This document shows, in pieces, positions 35,682 to 46,751 of a stretch of DNA of 64,000 bases. A program made the translations under genes and the position numbers. The stretch covers positions 248,001-312,000 of the forward strand of contig KQ964246.1 of NCBI GenBank assembly GCA_001566295.1, read 5' to 3'. Within the stretch, counting starts at the first letter, position 1. Each line of letters opens with the position of its first letter. Under the pieces are notes generated by a model. The model made no database searches. It was not told the DNA's origin and saw only the letters and a program-made list of their open reading frames with translations. Origin of the DNA: Microdochium bolleyi. Its lineage: Eukaryota; Ascomycota; Sordariomycetes; Xylariales; Microdochiaceae.

Positions 35682-36631
35682 TCATTCCCCAAGCCGGTAG
35701 CTGACAAGCGTGTCGACCCTGTGATTCGACGTGCTGAAGCCGCGCAGCTGGACCTTCTCCCCGTTGACAATCTCCTTTGCGTCGCTGTCGCCCCACTCGA
35801 CGGGCACGTCGCTGTCGCTGTCGGCGTACACAAGGACGTTGAACGTGCAGTCCCCTCCTTGCAGCTGCGGGAGGAACGTCACGGACGCGGTGATCTGGCG
35901 GAACAGCGCGGCGATCTCGGCCTGGATCTCGGCCTCGGTCTTGGACGGGTCCGGGGACGTCGAGCCGGGCCCCGCGGCGGGCTGGGCGTTTTCCGACTGT
36001 GGTTTTGACCTCGACGAGGAGGACGACGATTTGGCCGGTTTCGAGTTGAAGATCTGCACGTCAAACTGCCACCGCTCTACGTGCTCCCCCGTGTCCTTGT
36101 CCGTGATGACGATGACGAGTTTGCTAATCTTGCCGTGTTGCATCCACTTGTCGAGCTGCGACATGATCTTCTTGATGTACGCCTTCACCTGGTCGTCTGA
36201 CGAGACGAGCATGTTCAGGCCATATTTCTTGACGCTGTTTTTGAGGTCGACGAGGTTCATGTTAGCACTTCTGTTCGTAGAGCGAGGAACTCGTCGTGAC
36301 TTTTAATGTTGGGCTCCTGCGGGGATTCGAGGCGTCTGCGGGCCGTTCGCTGCGGTGCATGGAGTGAGACGTACGCTGTGAAGTCCTCGGCTGGGTATAC
36401 GCCCCTCTGGAAGAGGATTGTGTGTATTGAGTAGTGAAACTGTTTGGTGCGGTAATGCGGGTCAGCGTGAGTTGCAGTCGCGGAACATGCCTTGCCGTAG
36501 TTCTGCGGCGTTACGGCTCCCTCTCACGACTGCTGGAGGCGACCTACGAACTCGGCGACGAGCTTGGAGCTGCCCTTGAGGGACAGCTTGTGGACCTTGG
36601 ACTTGTCCTTGTCCGTGGCAGCGGAGGCCAT
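35682..36631 (-). CDS. MAD2: Spindle assembly checkpoint protein MAD2 (HORMA domain)
   Basis: Exons (minus) are 36631-36548, 36439-36375 and 36234-35682, giving 233 residues. MAD2 binds Mad1 at unattached kinetochores and sequesters Cdc20 in the mitotic checkpoint complex. A HORMA domain covers almost all of it: LKGSSKLVAEFF, then HYSIHTILFQRGVYPAEDFT, VKKYGLNMLVSSDDQVKAYI, VERWQFDVQIF, FRQITASVTFLPQL, and the C-terminal safety-belt segment ending HRVDTLVSYRLGE. A Ser-rich insert (KSSSSSSRSK to about the PDPSKTEAEIQ stretch) lengthens the central loop compared with human MAD2 (205 residues). The third-exon acceptor at 36235/36236 was chosen because it joins FTA to VKKYGL as in the family. A second in-frame AG 36 nt upstream would insert ASANMNLVDLKNS-like residues. 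The branch site GCTAAC at 36261-36266 lies between the two and favours the downstream one. Confidence 0.94.
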
Positions 36632-37099
36632 GTCGGTGGGCTGACGGTCTGGGGCTTAGTGGGTGTATTGTTCTCGTAGAGAAGGTGTTGGGTCGGCAGG
36701 CAGGTTCGCGTGTGCGTACGGGCGGGATTCGGCGCTGACGTGGTGGTTCAAGATTGCTTGCGGTGTGGTCGCTTAGTGGTGGTTTATTTGTTTGGTTTGG
36801 AGATGCGCAGGGGCCGGTGTCGCGGGGTGACGACCCTTGGGCGGACCAGACAGTGCTAATGATTACTGCTTTCGGCTAGGGGCGGCGGCCTGCCACGAGC
36901 CGGACACTGTGAAGCGGCAGCAGCCCAGACGATTTGACGATGGATAAGTCGTGAAGAGGAAGCACGATATTATTTGTACATGGCGTTGTCAGTCTGGATT
37001 TGGTGAGTGATAACAACATTCTATAGCATAAGTGCATCGTTCTAAGTCTTGCATCGCTCCCGCCCACTCTAAGTTCAAAATACTCTGCAGGTCCAGCGC
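36632..37099. other. Intergenic, MAD2 upstream region and GNAT 3' end
   Basis: This 468-bp spacer lies between the MAD2 start and the GNAT stop. It is T/G-rich next to MAD2, which on the minus strand reads as a C/A-rich leader. No gene seen. Confidence 0.55.
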
Positions 37100-37678
37100 T
37101 CAGTACAGCTGCTCCAGCAGCATGATATGATCCGTCTGTATGACCGGCCCGATCGCGAAGTCGTGCTTGCCCACCTTGCGGTATCCCCAGCTCTCATACG
37201 CGCTAATGGCCTTGTGGTTCTCCTCCCATACGCCGAGCCACAGCTTGTCGAACCCCTGCGCCGCGGCCATCTGGTGGATTCGGGACTTGAGCGCGCTGCC
37301 TACACCGCGCCCGTGCGCGGCCGGGTGCACGTAGATGCGCTGCAGCTCCGCGATGCTTGTGTGGTGGCTCACGGACGGCTCCGTGGCCGTCGTGTTGCGG
37401 GTCAGGTACGCGAAGCCCAGGAGCTTGCTGTCGTCGGCCTCGTCGACGGCGACGATGACGTCCCGGTCCGGGTCCCCAAGATCTTTCTGTATGGCGGCTG
37501 TCGTGTATGCCGACTCGAGATACGCCTCCAACTCGCCAGGCTCGACCGAGTAGGCGAAGGATGCTGTGAAGGTGTGGGCGCCGAGATCGGCAATGGCTGC
37601 GGCGTCCGAGTCCTTGGCTGGCCGGACCGTGAAGGCTTTCCTGTCAGCCTGCGACGATGAGTGGGCTGTCACGGCCAT
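37100..37678 (-). CDS. GNAT-family N-acetyltransferase
   Basis: A single exon of 192 residues when started at the ATG at 37678. The frame stays open to an earlier ATG at 37777 (225 residues), but the added residues are Ser/basic and not family-like. GNAT enzymes transfer acetyl from acetyl-CoA to amines. The fold is visible: the β1/α1 stretch TVRPAKDSDAAAIADLGAHT, then LLGFAYLTRN, then the acetyl-CoA loop LQRIYVHPAAHGRGVGSAL (Q/R-x-x-G-x-G/A as HGRGVG), then FDKLWLGVWEENHKAISAYE and GYRKVGKHDFAIG. The last part resembles the small fungal and bacterial GNATs that act on small amines or peptides. The substrate cannot be read from sequence. The upstream region is shared with GUF1. Confidence 0.88.
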   Translation of the reverse strand: MAVTAHSSSQADRKAFTVRPAKDSDAAAIADLGAHTFTASFAYSVEPGELEAYLESAYTTAAIQKDLGDPDRDVIVAVDEADDSKLLGFAYLTRNTTATEPSVSHHTSIAELQRIYVHPAAHGRGVGSALKSRIHQMAAAQGFDKLWLGVWEENHKAISAYESWGYRKVGKHDFAIGPVIQTDHIMLLEQLY

Positions 37679-38602
37679 TCTGACTATTGTGATTGAGCTC
37701 CTGGTGTTCCTGGCTTCCGGCTTCCCACTGTACTTCGACTTGTTACAATGGCAATCCGAGCTCAGTGTGCTTGGCAATGCAGTGTTGAAATAGAGTACTG
37801 GAAGCTAAGTTGGCAAGCTTAAGAGTGCAGTTTTTTGTGGAGACGACAACGAATGCAACTCAGTGTCAACTTTAAAAGAAGTCTCCGAACGACATCAGGT
37901 AACGATATGAGGCTTGGCATAGAAGGTTGCCAGACTGCATGTGGCCAAGGACATCCTCATAAGTACTCCTTCGAGTCCAGCCCATCGTGGTCACCGTAGT
38001 TCTAGAACAGTCCTTGGGGGTCTAGTTCCTGGGAATTTTTACAAGGCATCGGTCTTGACGACTCCGCCCATTCCCACGCCCTAATTTTGACAATCTCGAC
38101 CGACTCCTCCGAAGCACATCGGGGTTGGGACGAACATGACGAGCAGGCCTCCTGTTCGGCACCGGCGTCATGCATGGTGCGCACCAGGTCGCAATGCAAT
38201 AATTCCATTGAGGTTCTTGTCAATTGAATGCCCATGAGCGACTGTTTGACGAAGTCAACAGTGAGCCTGTGAAGGTTCCAGGGTTCAGGGACATGGCAAG
38301 CATTGTTGCATGGCAAACTGACTAGACAGTTCAAAGTCGTGGGCCAGGCATGATGCTTGCCATTGCACTGCAGCTATATATGCACTTCTTTCGGAAAGAT
38401 AGATGTGATGACTGTGAAGCTGTGCTCTACAGGATTTGCTTGGTCTGTTCAGTCGGGTACAGTGTATGTTACCGTGCTACTGAGATCTCGCAGACTGTAC
38501 CCCATCTCGAACTTTTTGAGCTTCGTGACAAGCTTCCAACGCCGTGCCAGGTATCATGACATGCAGCGACCTTAACGACCGACCAGCACCGCAGTCGCAT
38601 GG
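37679..38602. other. Divergent intergenic region GNAT/GUF1
   Basis: About 920 bp lies between the two start codons (825 bp if the longer GNAT start is used). Short overlapping frames only. No repeat or other gene seen. Confidence 0.55.
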
Positions 38603-40729
38603 ATGGGTGCAAGGCTAGATCCGACGTTCGGCCTTGCGCAGTCCTGTCTCCGTCATGTATCCCGACAACGCACGGGTTATAGCGCTCGTGCCGGAGCGCA
38701 CCACATACGCCAACTCTACCGCCATGGCCCCTCTCAGATCTCACGACATTCGAGCGCCTTAGCAACTGCCTGTACAAGTCGACAACCATGGCCTCGGAGC
38801 ACGCCGAGGAGTGCTGGCTGGCCATTATCAAGTCACCTTCTCCAATCACGATCGAACTCAACCGCCGCCACGAAACCTTCGCCTGCCGAGCTCGAGAAGC
38901 GCATCGCCGCCATCCCGATCGACCGATTCCGCAACTTCTGCATCGTCGCGCACATTGATCATGGCAAGTCGACGCTGTCCGACCGGCTACTGGAGATTAC
39001 CGGCACCATAACTTCTTCAGCCGCGAACAGGCAGATCCTCGACACCCTCGAGGTCGAGCGCGAGCGCGGTATCACCGTCAAGGCGCAGACATGCACCATG
39101 ATCTACAATCACAACGGGCTCGACTACCTCCTGCACCTCGTCGACACGCCAGGGCACGTCGACTTCCGCGCCGAGGTCACCCGTTCCTACGCCAGCTGCG
39201 GCGGAGCGCTGCTGCTGGTCGACGCCAGCCAGGGCATCCAGGCCCAGACTGTGGCCAACTTCTACCTCGCGTTCGCCGAGGGCCTCAAGATCATCCCTGT
39301 GATCAACAAGGTCGACATGTCGGCCGCCGACGTGCCACGGGTCAAGGACCAGCTGGAATCGACCTTTGAGCTCGACGCCAGCAACGCGATAGGCGTGAGC
39401 GCCAAGACAGGGCTCAACGTGAAAGACCTCCTCCCAGCGATCGTTGAGGGCATCCCCGCGCCCACGGGCGATGCGAGCAAGCCGCTCAAGCTGCTGCTCG
39501 TGGACTCGTGGTACGACAATTTCCGCGGCGTGGTGTGCCTGGTACGTATCTTCGAGGGCACAGTGCAGGCTGGCGACAACGTCATCAGCTTCGCGACAGG
39601 CAACAGGTACACGGTCGGCGAGGTGGGCATCCGATACCCGACGCAGGTCCCGCAGTCCACGCTGCGCGCGGGCCAGGTCGGCTACGTCTTCTTCAACCCG
39701 GGCATGAAGAAGATCCAGGACGCCAAGATCGGCGACACCTTCACGACCGTGGGGTCCGAGGGTATCGTCGAGCCATACCCCGGCTTCGAGGAGCCGAAGC
39801 CCATGGTCTTTGTGGCTGCCTTCCCCACGGACCCCTCTGACTACAGCAAGCTCGCCGACAGCATCGGGCAGCTGGTGCTGAACGACCGCAGCGTCACAAT
39901 GTACAAGGACCACTCGGAGGCGCTAGGCGCGGGCTGGCGCCTGGGCTTCCTGGGCAGCTTGCACTGCTCCGTGTTCCAGGACCGCCTCCGCCAAGAGCAC
40001 GGCGCGAGCATCATCATCACGGAGCCCGCCGTGCAGACCAAGGTGCGCTGGCGCGACGGCCGCGAGCAGGTCCTCCAGAGCCCCGCGGACTTCCCCGACG
40101 GCGACGAGATGGGCTCCAAGACGGCCGGCGCGACCTTCTACGAGCCGTATGTGCTCGCCACGATGACGATGCCCGAGGAGTACATTGGGCGCGCGATCGA
40201 GCTGTGCGAGTCGTACCGCGGGGAGCAGGAGTCCCTCGAGATATTCCACGGGATGCAGGTGATCCTCAAGTACCGCGTGCCCACGGCGTCGCTTGTCGAC
40301 GACCTCTTTGGGAAGCTCAAGGCCGCGACCAAGGGCTATGCGACGCTCGACTACGAGGACGCCGGGTGGCGCCAGAGCAAGCTCGTCAAGCTCCAGCTGC
40401 TGGTCAACAAGGTTCCCGTCGACGCGATCGCGCGCGTCGTGCACGTGTCGCAGGTCGAGCGGCTGGGGCGGGCGTGGGTGGAGCGGTTCAAGGAGCACGT
40501 CAAGCGGCAGATGTTCGAGGTCGTGATCCAGGCGGCTGTGGGCAAGAAGATTGTGGCGCGCGAGACGCTCAAGGCGTTCCGCAAGGATGTCCTGGCCAAG
40601 CTGCATGCGAGCGACATCACGCGCCGCCGGAAGCTACTGGACAAGCAGAAGGAGGGCCGCAAGAAGCTGCGGTCCGTGGGCAACGTGGTCATCGAGCAGG
40701 AGGCGTTCCAGAAGTTCCTGGCCAAGTGA
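38603..40729 (+). CDS. GUF1: Mitochondrial translation factor GUF1 (EF-4/LepA-type GTPase)
   Basis: A single exon of 708 residues. GUF1 is the mitochondrial LepA/EF-4 homologue, a ribosome-binding GTPase that back-translocates or rescues stalled mitochondrial ribosomes, acting at the matrix side of the inner membrane. The first about 95 residues are rich in Arg, Ser, His and Ala and poor in acidic residues, which fits a presequence. The GTPase motifs follow: G1 AHIDHGKST (116-124), switch I RERGITVKAQT, G3 DTPGHVDF, G4 NKVDM and G5-like SAKTG. The LepA-specific domains are clear (SWYDNFRGVVCLVRIFEGTV, the FLGSLHCSVFQDRL stretch and YRGEQE), as is the C-terminal LepA domain with the basic KAFRKDVLAKLHASDITRRR stretch and the KKLRSVGNVVIEQEAF ending. 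Lack of introns and continuous similarity support the model. The exact start within the presequence is less certain. Confidence 0.95.
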   Translation: MGARLDPTFGLAQSCLRHVSRQRTGYSARAGAHHIRQLYRHGPSQISRHSSALATACTSRQPWPRSTPRSAGWPLSSHLLQSRSNSTAATKPSPAELEKRIAAIPIDRFRNFCIVAHIDHGKSTLSDRLLEITGTITSSAANRQILDTLEVERERGITVKAQTCTMIYNHNGLDYLLHLVDTPGHVDFRAEVTRSYASCGGALLLVDASQGIQAQTVANFYLAFAEGLKIIPVINKVDMSAADVPRVKDQLESTFELDASNAIGVSAKTGLNVKDLLPAIVEGIPAPTGDASKPLKLLLVDSWYDNFRGVVCLVRIFEGTVQAGDNVISFATGNRYTVGEVGIRYPTQVPQSTLRAGQVGYVFFNPGMKKIQDAKIGDTFTTVGSEGIVEPYPGFEEPKPMVFVAAFPTDPSDYSKLADSIGQLVLNDRSVTMYKDHSEALGAGWRLGFLGSLHCSVFQDRLRQEHGASIIITEPAVQTKVRWRDGREQVLQSPADFPDGDEMGSKTAGATFYEPYVLATMTMPEEYIGRAIELCESYRGEQESLEIFHGMQVILKYRVPTASLVDDLFGKLKAATKGYATLDYEDAGWRQSKLVKLQLLVNKVPVDAIARVVHVSQVERLGRAWVERFKEHVKRQMFEVVIQAAVGKKIVARETLKAFRKDVLAKLHASDITRRRKLLDKQKEGRKKLRSVGNVVIEQEAFQKFLAK

Positions 40730-42450
40730 GAGCCGGCGGGAGGTGTATATGGACTTTTGTAAAGATTATCATGTGTTTATTGTAGACTAGATGTACATTT
40801 ACGAGCACGGCATGGGTTAGACGACGCGTAGACAATAACGATTATACGAAGCCTGGTCTGCTGGCTTGAGATCCTTGAGACCTGGTTTGTGGGATGACCC
40901 ATGATACTGCTCCGGTGAGCCAAACCGTGCTTGCAAGCAGGTGAGGTGTGAATCTGGGGAAGAAGAGATAAATATCTCATAGCTGACCAGGCGTTGCGGT
41001 AGTCCACAACCACTAGACAAAGCCTGAGCACACTCCACGATGAACTCGCTTCCAGGGATCAATGGACTTGGCAACCCCTCGAGCAAGCAGGAGCCCCACC
41101 CGCCCCAAAAACAGCCACGGAGCCGAAGTCCCAGAGGAGTGGAGAGATGAGGTAGGGACGACATACGGCACCGCACAAGGCCAAGCGAGATGAACAAACC
41201 CGTCAAGGCGCTAGCCTCCATCCACGTCTCAGATCAAGCGTCCGCTCGAACTGCAAGAGCTGCAGTAGCCTCTCAGTAATACGGGTAACATTGACTGCAC
41301 CTGCTGGCCCGGGCTCAGCCCGCTCTGTTCGGCCTGCATATGCCAAAGACGTGGGTTACTTAAGTTACCGGTGAGAGGCAGGCGACATGCTTGGGCAGCG
41401 CCCTCACGGACCGCGGATGGAGACTTGGTTTGATGTGCAATAATAGCCTCGGCAGGACTCGGTGCGCAATGCCATGCGGCAGATTGAATGGGAGGCAAAC
41501 ACCGCGGGCCAATTCGTGTCCAGCGTACGCAGGAGCGTGTGGCAGACCAAGGGCGCGTTGTGATGGACCGCAGTCCAGACCGGGAGCAGGGTGCGGGCTG
41601 AAGAAACCTTGTCTCGCCGGGGCTCTTTGGTCTCGAGGAAACTTTGCGTCGGCAGTTGCTGGTGGGCCATGGCATACGTGAACTTTTGGCACCAGCCAGC
41701 GAGCAACAAAGTGCCGCATCAAATACGCCGCGGGCAGTCCAGAGTCCACACATTCGCCATCGAAGACGGCTTGGGGGCTGGCCGCAGCTGACTCGCCCAC
41801 CGGTCGGCCGGGGAGAGACGGCCGCAAGCCCCGGCAAGCCCGCCAAGAGTCTGTGTCTGTCTCCCTTGGACCACGGAGCACGGAGTGCAGGGCCATGGAG
41901 AGAGAAGAACCCCTAGACGCCCATTTTTTGCCCCTTGTCCCGATGGAGCGGGCGCCGACGGCGATGACGAGGCGCACCAGCGAACCCACTGCCCCCGTGA
42001 GGCCAAGGGTTAGCCAGAGCTAGCGACTGCGCCGTGGGCGAATCACGATGATTGGCGGTCAACAGGCATCCCTTGGCAGCATCGCTTGGAGATGGGAGAG
42101 GATGGAGCACCAGCGCGATAAGCTCATTGTGCCCTGGCGGGCTCGGCGGGTTCTTTAGGGCAGATGGATACGCTACGCTGCTCTGCAGATGGAGTCCCCC
42201 GCAACAGAGACGGGCTGGCCTCCAGCGGGCCTGCAGCGCCCAGAGCCCCCGATCCGATCCAAAGCCTGCCCACCACCCCCCGGCTTGCCTGCGTCAACCA
42301 CAACTTCTGATCTCCATCCACTTGCCTGCTCCGTCGCCAGTCCCGACGGCATCGTCACCTCCCGTCCCTCGCTGGCACACAATCCGCCGACCCAGCGACG
42401 GTGAGACGCGCCGCTGTCCGTCCGACCCAGCGCCTCACCCCTCGCCCATC
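40730..42450. other. Intergenic, GUF1 3' end and upstream region of the first Zn2Cys6 gene
   Basis: This 1.7 kb region lies between the GUF1 stop and the regulator start. Several overlapping frames around 41230-42100 exist on both strands at similar length, with no domain or codon bias. The last 200 bp before 42451 is C-rich, like a fungal leader. No gene seen. Confidence 0.55.
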
Positions 42451-44301
42451 ATGAGCGCCCCCGCTGCAGCACAGCACGACTCGGCCTCCGACCAGCCGCG
42501 CGCAAAGCGGAGGCCCCGTGTCGCCGTGTATGACAATCCCTCCCGCTGCCTCCTGCACTCTGCCGTCTCTGCGGCTTGAGGCACTTCTCGATCCCTGGGA
42601 CAATGTCGCTAATCGTCTGCTGTCCGGCGCGGTAGAGCATGTAAACGCTGCAAGCATCGCAAGCAGAAGTGTAATGGGCAGACGCCCTGCAGCAACTGCC
42701 TCGACTTCGGCCTCGGCGAAGCCTGCGAATATCCTCCTGCCAGGGCGCGACCCGTCGTCACCACAGAGCATTCGGGAACCCAACAGCCCCAGCAAGAACA
42801 GGCTTCCTTCCTCCCGCCGCCGCCGCCGCTGCCACCGTCGCTATCCGCCTCCCAGCATCACAAGTCGCACCCCCCGAGCTATCAGCAATGGGACAAGCCC
42901 GCGATCCCGCGAGACCAGCATGTCTACGGCCAGATGCAACTCCCGACGCCTCCCGATATAAACGCCGCTGTCGGACGCCCGTCGATCGGGACGCGCGTTG
43001 CAGCGCTCGAGACGGTCTTGCACAACGAGCCGACCTCTGCTCCGTCGCCAAAGGCGGCCGAGGTCAACCAGATCGTCGCGGGCTTCTCGCCAGCCGCGCT
43101 GCCCAGTTCCTCGTCGGATCGCCACAAGACGCCCTACTCGCCCGCGCCATCCTCGTCCTCCACGTCCAGGTCTCCACAGCATGGAGTAGCCCTCAAGTCC
43201 GTGCGGGACATCATCTCGGATCTGCGAATGGCGACCTCGCGCGAGCCACCGCCGTCGTGTCGCATGGCCTCGATGAACCAGATGATCGACGCCGTCAAGC
43301 AGGCGCGGTCCTTCGACATCACCACGTATAGCCGGCACAAGTGGGAGCATCTCAGCCTGCCGCCACTCCGCGGGGCTCCCTCTCCGCCGTCTGACGAGTC
43401 GACCGCCTGGCCGCCGCTCGAGCTCGCGAACCAGCTGTTACAGGCCTACATCGACCACGTGTCGCCCCTGCATCCGTTCCTGCACACGCCGTTCCTGCGT
43501 CTCCTCCACAAGCAGCGCAGCCAGTTGAGCGACGTTTTTCTGTAAGTGTTTCTGACAAATCATCTGAGAGGAAGCCATTGGAGCACTAACACCACATGTT
43601 TGCAGGACGAGCGCCCTCCATCTGGTCTACGCCATCGGCAGCACGTACCTGAAGCAGACAGGCAGCATTCACGTGCGCGGCTTCGACGCGGAGCAGCATA
43701 TTGACGCCGCCCTGCAGCATCTCGATGACGTGCTCCTGCCGCAGAACATCCGGTCCGTGCAGTTCCTGCTGTTCCTCACGATATATAGCCTGCGGCGGCA
43801 CCAGGTGACCAACGCCTGGACGTACGCCGACCTGGCGATGCGGCGGTGCGAAGAGCTCGGCCTGCACCGTCGAGCGGACCACCTGCTCGAGAAGACCACC
43901 AGCCCGCTCAACCTGGAAATGCGCAAGAGGGTGTTCTGGACAGGGTACTCGCTCGACCGCCAGATCTCGGGCGTGCTGGGGCGGAGCCCGGCGATATCTG
44001 ACGGTGTGATTGACATCGAGGTACGTGATGATGTGTGGGGTTGATCAAGCAAGAAATCAACATGCAGCATACTAATTTCAACCCGCACGGCGGATTATAG
44101 TTGCCCCTCGACATTGAGGAGACCGTCGAGGACAATGTCACCATCGAGGCTGCGCAGCGCGAGGCGGCTGTCGCCGTGCCCGACATGATGAACACTAAGC
44201 CGACGTCGCTGACAAACTTTAATCACATATGTCGCCTGCGCATCATGGAGTCGCAGATCCGCGGCTCGATGGCCCAGGAGGTCAGCATGCCATGGACGTG
44301 A
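42451..44301 (+). CDS. Zn2Cys6 transcription factor, truncated in the middle homology region
   Basis: Exons are 42451-42527, 42636-43541, 43606-44020 and 44101-44301, giving 532 residues. The zinc cluster is formed across intron 1: Cys28, 31, 38, 44, 47 and 56 (ACKRCKHRKQKCNGQTPC and onward), with exact C-x2-C-x6-C-x5-C-x2-C-x8-C spacing. The intron 1 donor is GTATGA and the acceptor GGTAG, with a CTAAT branch site. A Pro/Gln/Ser-rich linker follows. The fungal-specific regulatory domain starts near LLQAYIDHVSPLHPFLHTPF and runs through NAWTYADLAMRRCEELGLHR, RKRVFWTGYSLDRQISGVLG and SPAISDGVIDIE into NHICRLRIMESQI. The protein then ends after only 11 more residues, where relatives usually continue for 200-300 residues. 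The 2.4 kb downstream shows no continuation. It may be a natural truncation or a decaying gene. The target is unknown. Confidence 0.8.
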
Positions 44302-45925
44302 AAGGCCACGGAGAGCAGATGACTCGAAAGAAGACATCACCAGCAGCGGCTCTGACCACTCATAAGCCATGCTACATACATGCAGACGGACGGACCGACC
44401 AAGTCAGACGTAGTCTGCCTCGTACGTTCCTTCGGCCATGCCGTGGCTGCTGGACACATTAGGCGTTTCGTGCTACCAAGACGGTGGCTCGAGTCAGTCA
44501 TACGGCACAGTTGCGACTTACTGGTCACAATGACTCTGCTATTCTGACAGCCCTGGTTCACAGCCCAGGCTGAAGCCGCACAGAGGGCATCACTCACCTT
44601 TGGTCCTAGCGGTCAGAAGGCTAGCAGTATGTGCCCTTCCAAACACAGGACGTCTGGCGGCGAACACTCGATTTTGTCCAGGCACTGATTTGCATGACAG
44701 CACATGTGCGAGACGACACGCTTGTGTGGTGGGTTTGACGCTTGGCTTCGACAGGAGCCACCTCACAGCGGGGTCAAAATCGTGTCCTCGCCCGGATCAG
44801 AAGGTCCACGTTCTCACGTTGCACACGACGAGCCGCCTCGGTTCCAGGCATGTGCCTTGTGCTAGGATAAGAGTACGCCCCGCGAGAACACACCCAGACG
44901 TTGAGTGGCCTGCCACGACCCAGTCCTAAACAGACAGGACATAACACCAAGGGGGAGAGCTGGTTCTCTGGTCGAAAACGATCGTAATCAGCAGGAAACA
45001 ATAAGAAACCGCCGGGCCGCTACCACAGCCCCTGTGGATTTCACGACGACAGGAAACGACGATGGGGAACACGCGGCGAGGGGACTACGGGGCACAATCC
45101 TTCGGGGCGAGTGTCAGCACCGACCCCCTTGAGTGGAAGAGGATCATGGTATAAGGGAGCCATCAAGGGAAACCCTCCAGGATGGGGACTGTGTTCCTCG
45201 TCATGCTCCTGGCTGCCCGGATCGGCGAACAGTGGTGGTGGTTGCGGTCGTGGCTGTAAGCGCAGGAATGCCGGGGCAGGGGAAGTTCTTGTACGGGACA
45301 ATGATGCTGTTGTTATTTTCTCCATTCTTGATACCCGCGCGTAAAGCACAAAACTTTGGTTGATACACTTTGCTCTTTTTCGTGTATATTGTTTTCAGGT
45401 TTTCTGGATGATGGTGAAGGGTAGGGTAGGTAGGGAAGAGGGAGGGATCAGATGAGAGGTTAGCGAGAGCGAGTAAGGACGTGAACACGAAGAATCGAGT
45501 CCATGAGGGTGCCGTTGTGAATAGTAAAGATCATTCGGTGTTTTGTGAGCTATGGGTTGTGAGAATGCACGTGTGTGTGGCGAAGAGCCGTCCTATCTCC
45601 TCTGCCTTCGCCTTCTCTTCTGCCTGAAGGAGATTTTTCCCGTTTTCTACTTCTTTCGTTTTGGTCCATTTTACACATACCGAGTTCTGGAGTGGAATTT
45701 ATTTTCCGTCCGATACTTGCTCGTCCACTCTATGTAACTATGGATGAATATGTCATGTCTTTATGGATATATGCAGACTTTTGGGAATTTCTAGTCATCA
45801 ATTCAGTATTGTTTGTGAAGACATTTTTGCACTTTGACTCTGCAGTTGTCTTCCGGTGTGCCGTTTCCTGGAGGGACGGGACTAGTTTGCATCGTAGAAC
45901 GGAGCAAAGCCACAACAACAACTAT

Positions 45926-45966
<41 letters not shown>

Positions 45967-46751
45967 GAAGCAAAGGAAAACCCGCCGTCGACGTCGATGA
46001 GGTGGCGGGTATCCTTACCCAGCAGAATACGAGTCTACGCCATGGGGTGCTTGACTGCAAAATCAAGATAGGGAAAGGAGAATCCAATACAGAGCGAAGA
46101 TCCCAAACACCAAGAACGGCACGGACGCCGTGGGTGGTATTGGGGAAAGACTTCAACTTCAAGAGAGAGACATACATGAAGAGACCAGGAAGTGGGAAAC
46201 AACCATGGCGGCAGTGATGTCAATCCTGCGCGTGGCTTGGTTTTACATGTACATATTCATCAACACAAGTAACGCAGAAGACGAATGGATTTTCAGACAA
46301 GGTGCACGCTGCGATTCATGTTGGATACCTACTCCTAGTTGAAAATCGGCATTTTTCTTAATTCGTGAAGACTGGTTCGAATATTGGGAAACGCGCGCTA
46401 CGGAGCTTGGAGAGCAGACTGGAGCTTTCGTTACTATTCATGTGGTATAATTTCTCCTTTAGTTATTTGTCTATTGGAAAAGAAAAGAAAATCTATATGA
46501 ACACCAATGGCAAAACAATATACGCTAGGAATGTCAAATATCAGTGCCTCCCACAGAGGTCTCTATTGCACTTGAAGGTTCCTTCTTCAATACAACACCA
46601 GCATTCCCCCACAAAGAATTATCTGCCGCCTTGTCCTGACCACAAGTTCCAGTCCTCATGATGCACCAAACTGTCTGATGTCCCGGTGGCTCTGGCATTC
46701 CATCAGCGCAGGCCTTCCTCCGTGATCCCGCTTCTGCCGCAATCAGACCCT
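44302..46751. other. Convergent intergenic region, 2.45 kb, no gene seen
   Basis: This lies between the stop of the truncated regulator and the stop of the DUF7702-like gene. I looked for the missing C-terminal part of the regulator in all three plus frames and did not find it. The part from about 45300 to 46700 is clearly A/T-richer than the rest of the window and holds a (CT)n microsatellite. No transposon ends or coding remnants were recognised. Confidence 0.55.
45929..45963 (+). repeat. (CT)n microsatellite, about 17 units
   Basis: An uninterrupted CT dinucleotide run of 35 bp lies in the A/T-richer part of the convergent spacer. It is likely length-polymorphic. Confidence 0.9.

Noticed and set aside
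39017..40606. Two minus-strand frames (298 and 227 codons)
   Set aside because: Antisense to GUF1, with no independent coding evidence.
42636..44301. Reading the truncated regulator as a simple pseudogene
   Set aside because: All four exons keep frame, splice sites and zinc ligands; only the C-terminal end is missing, so it is kept as a gene with a note.
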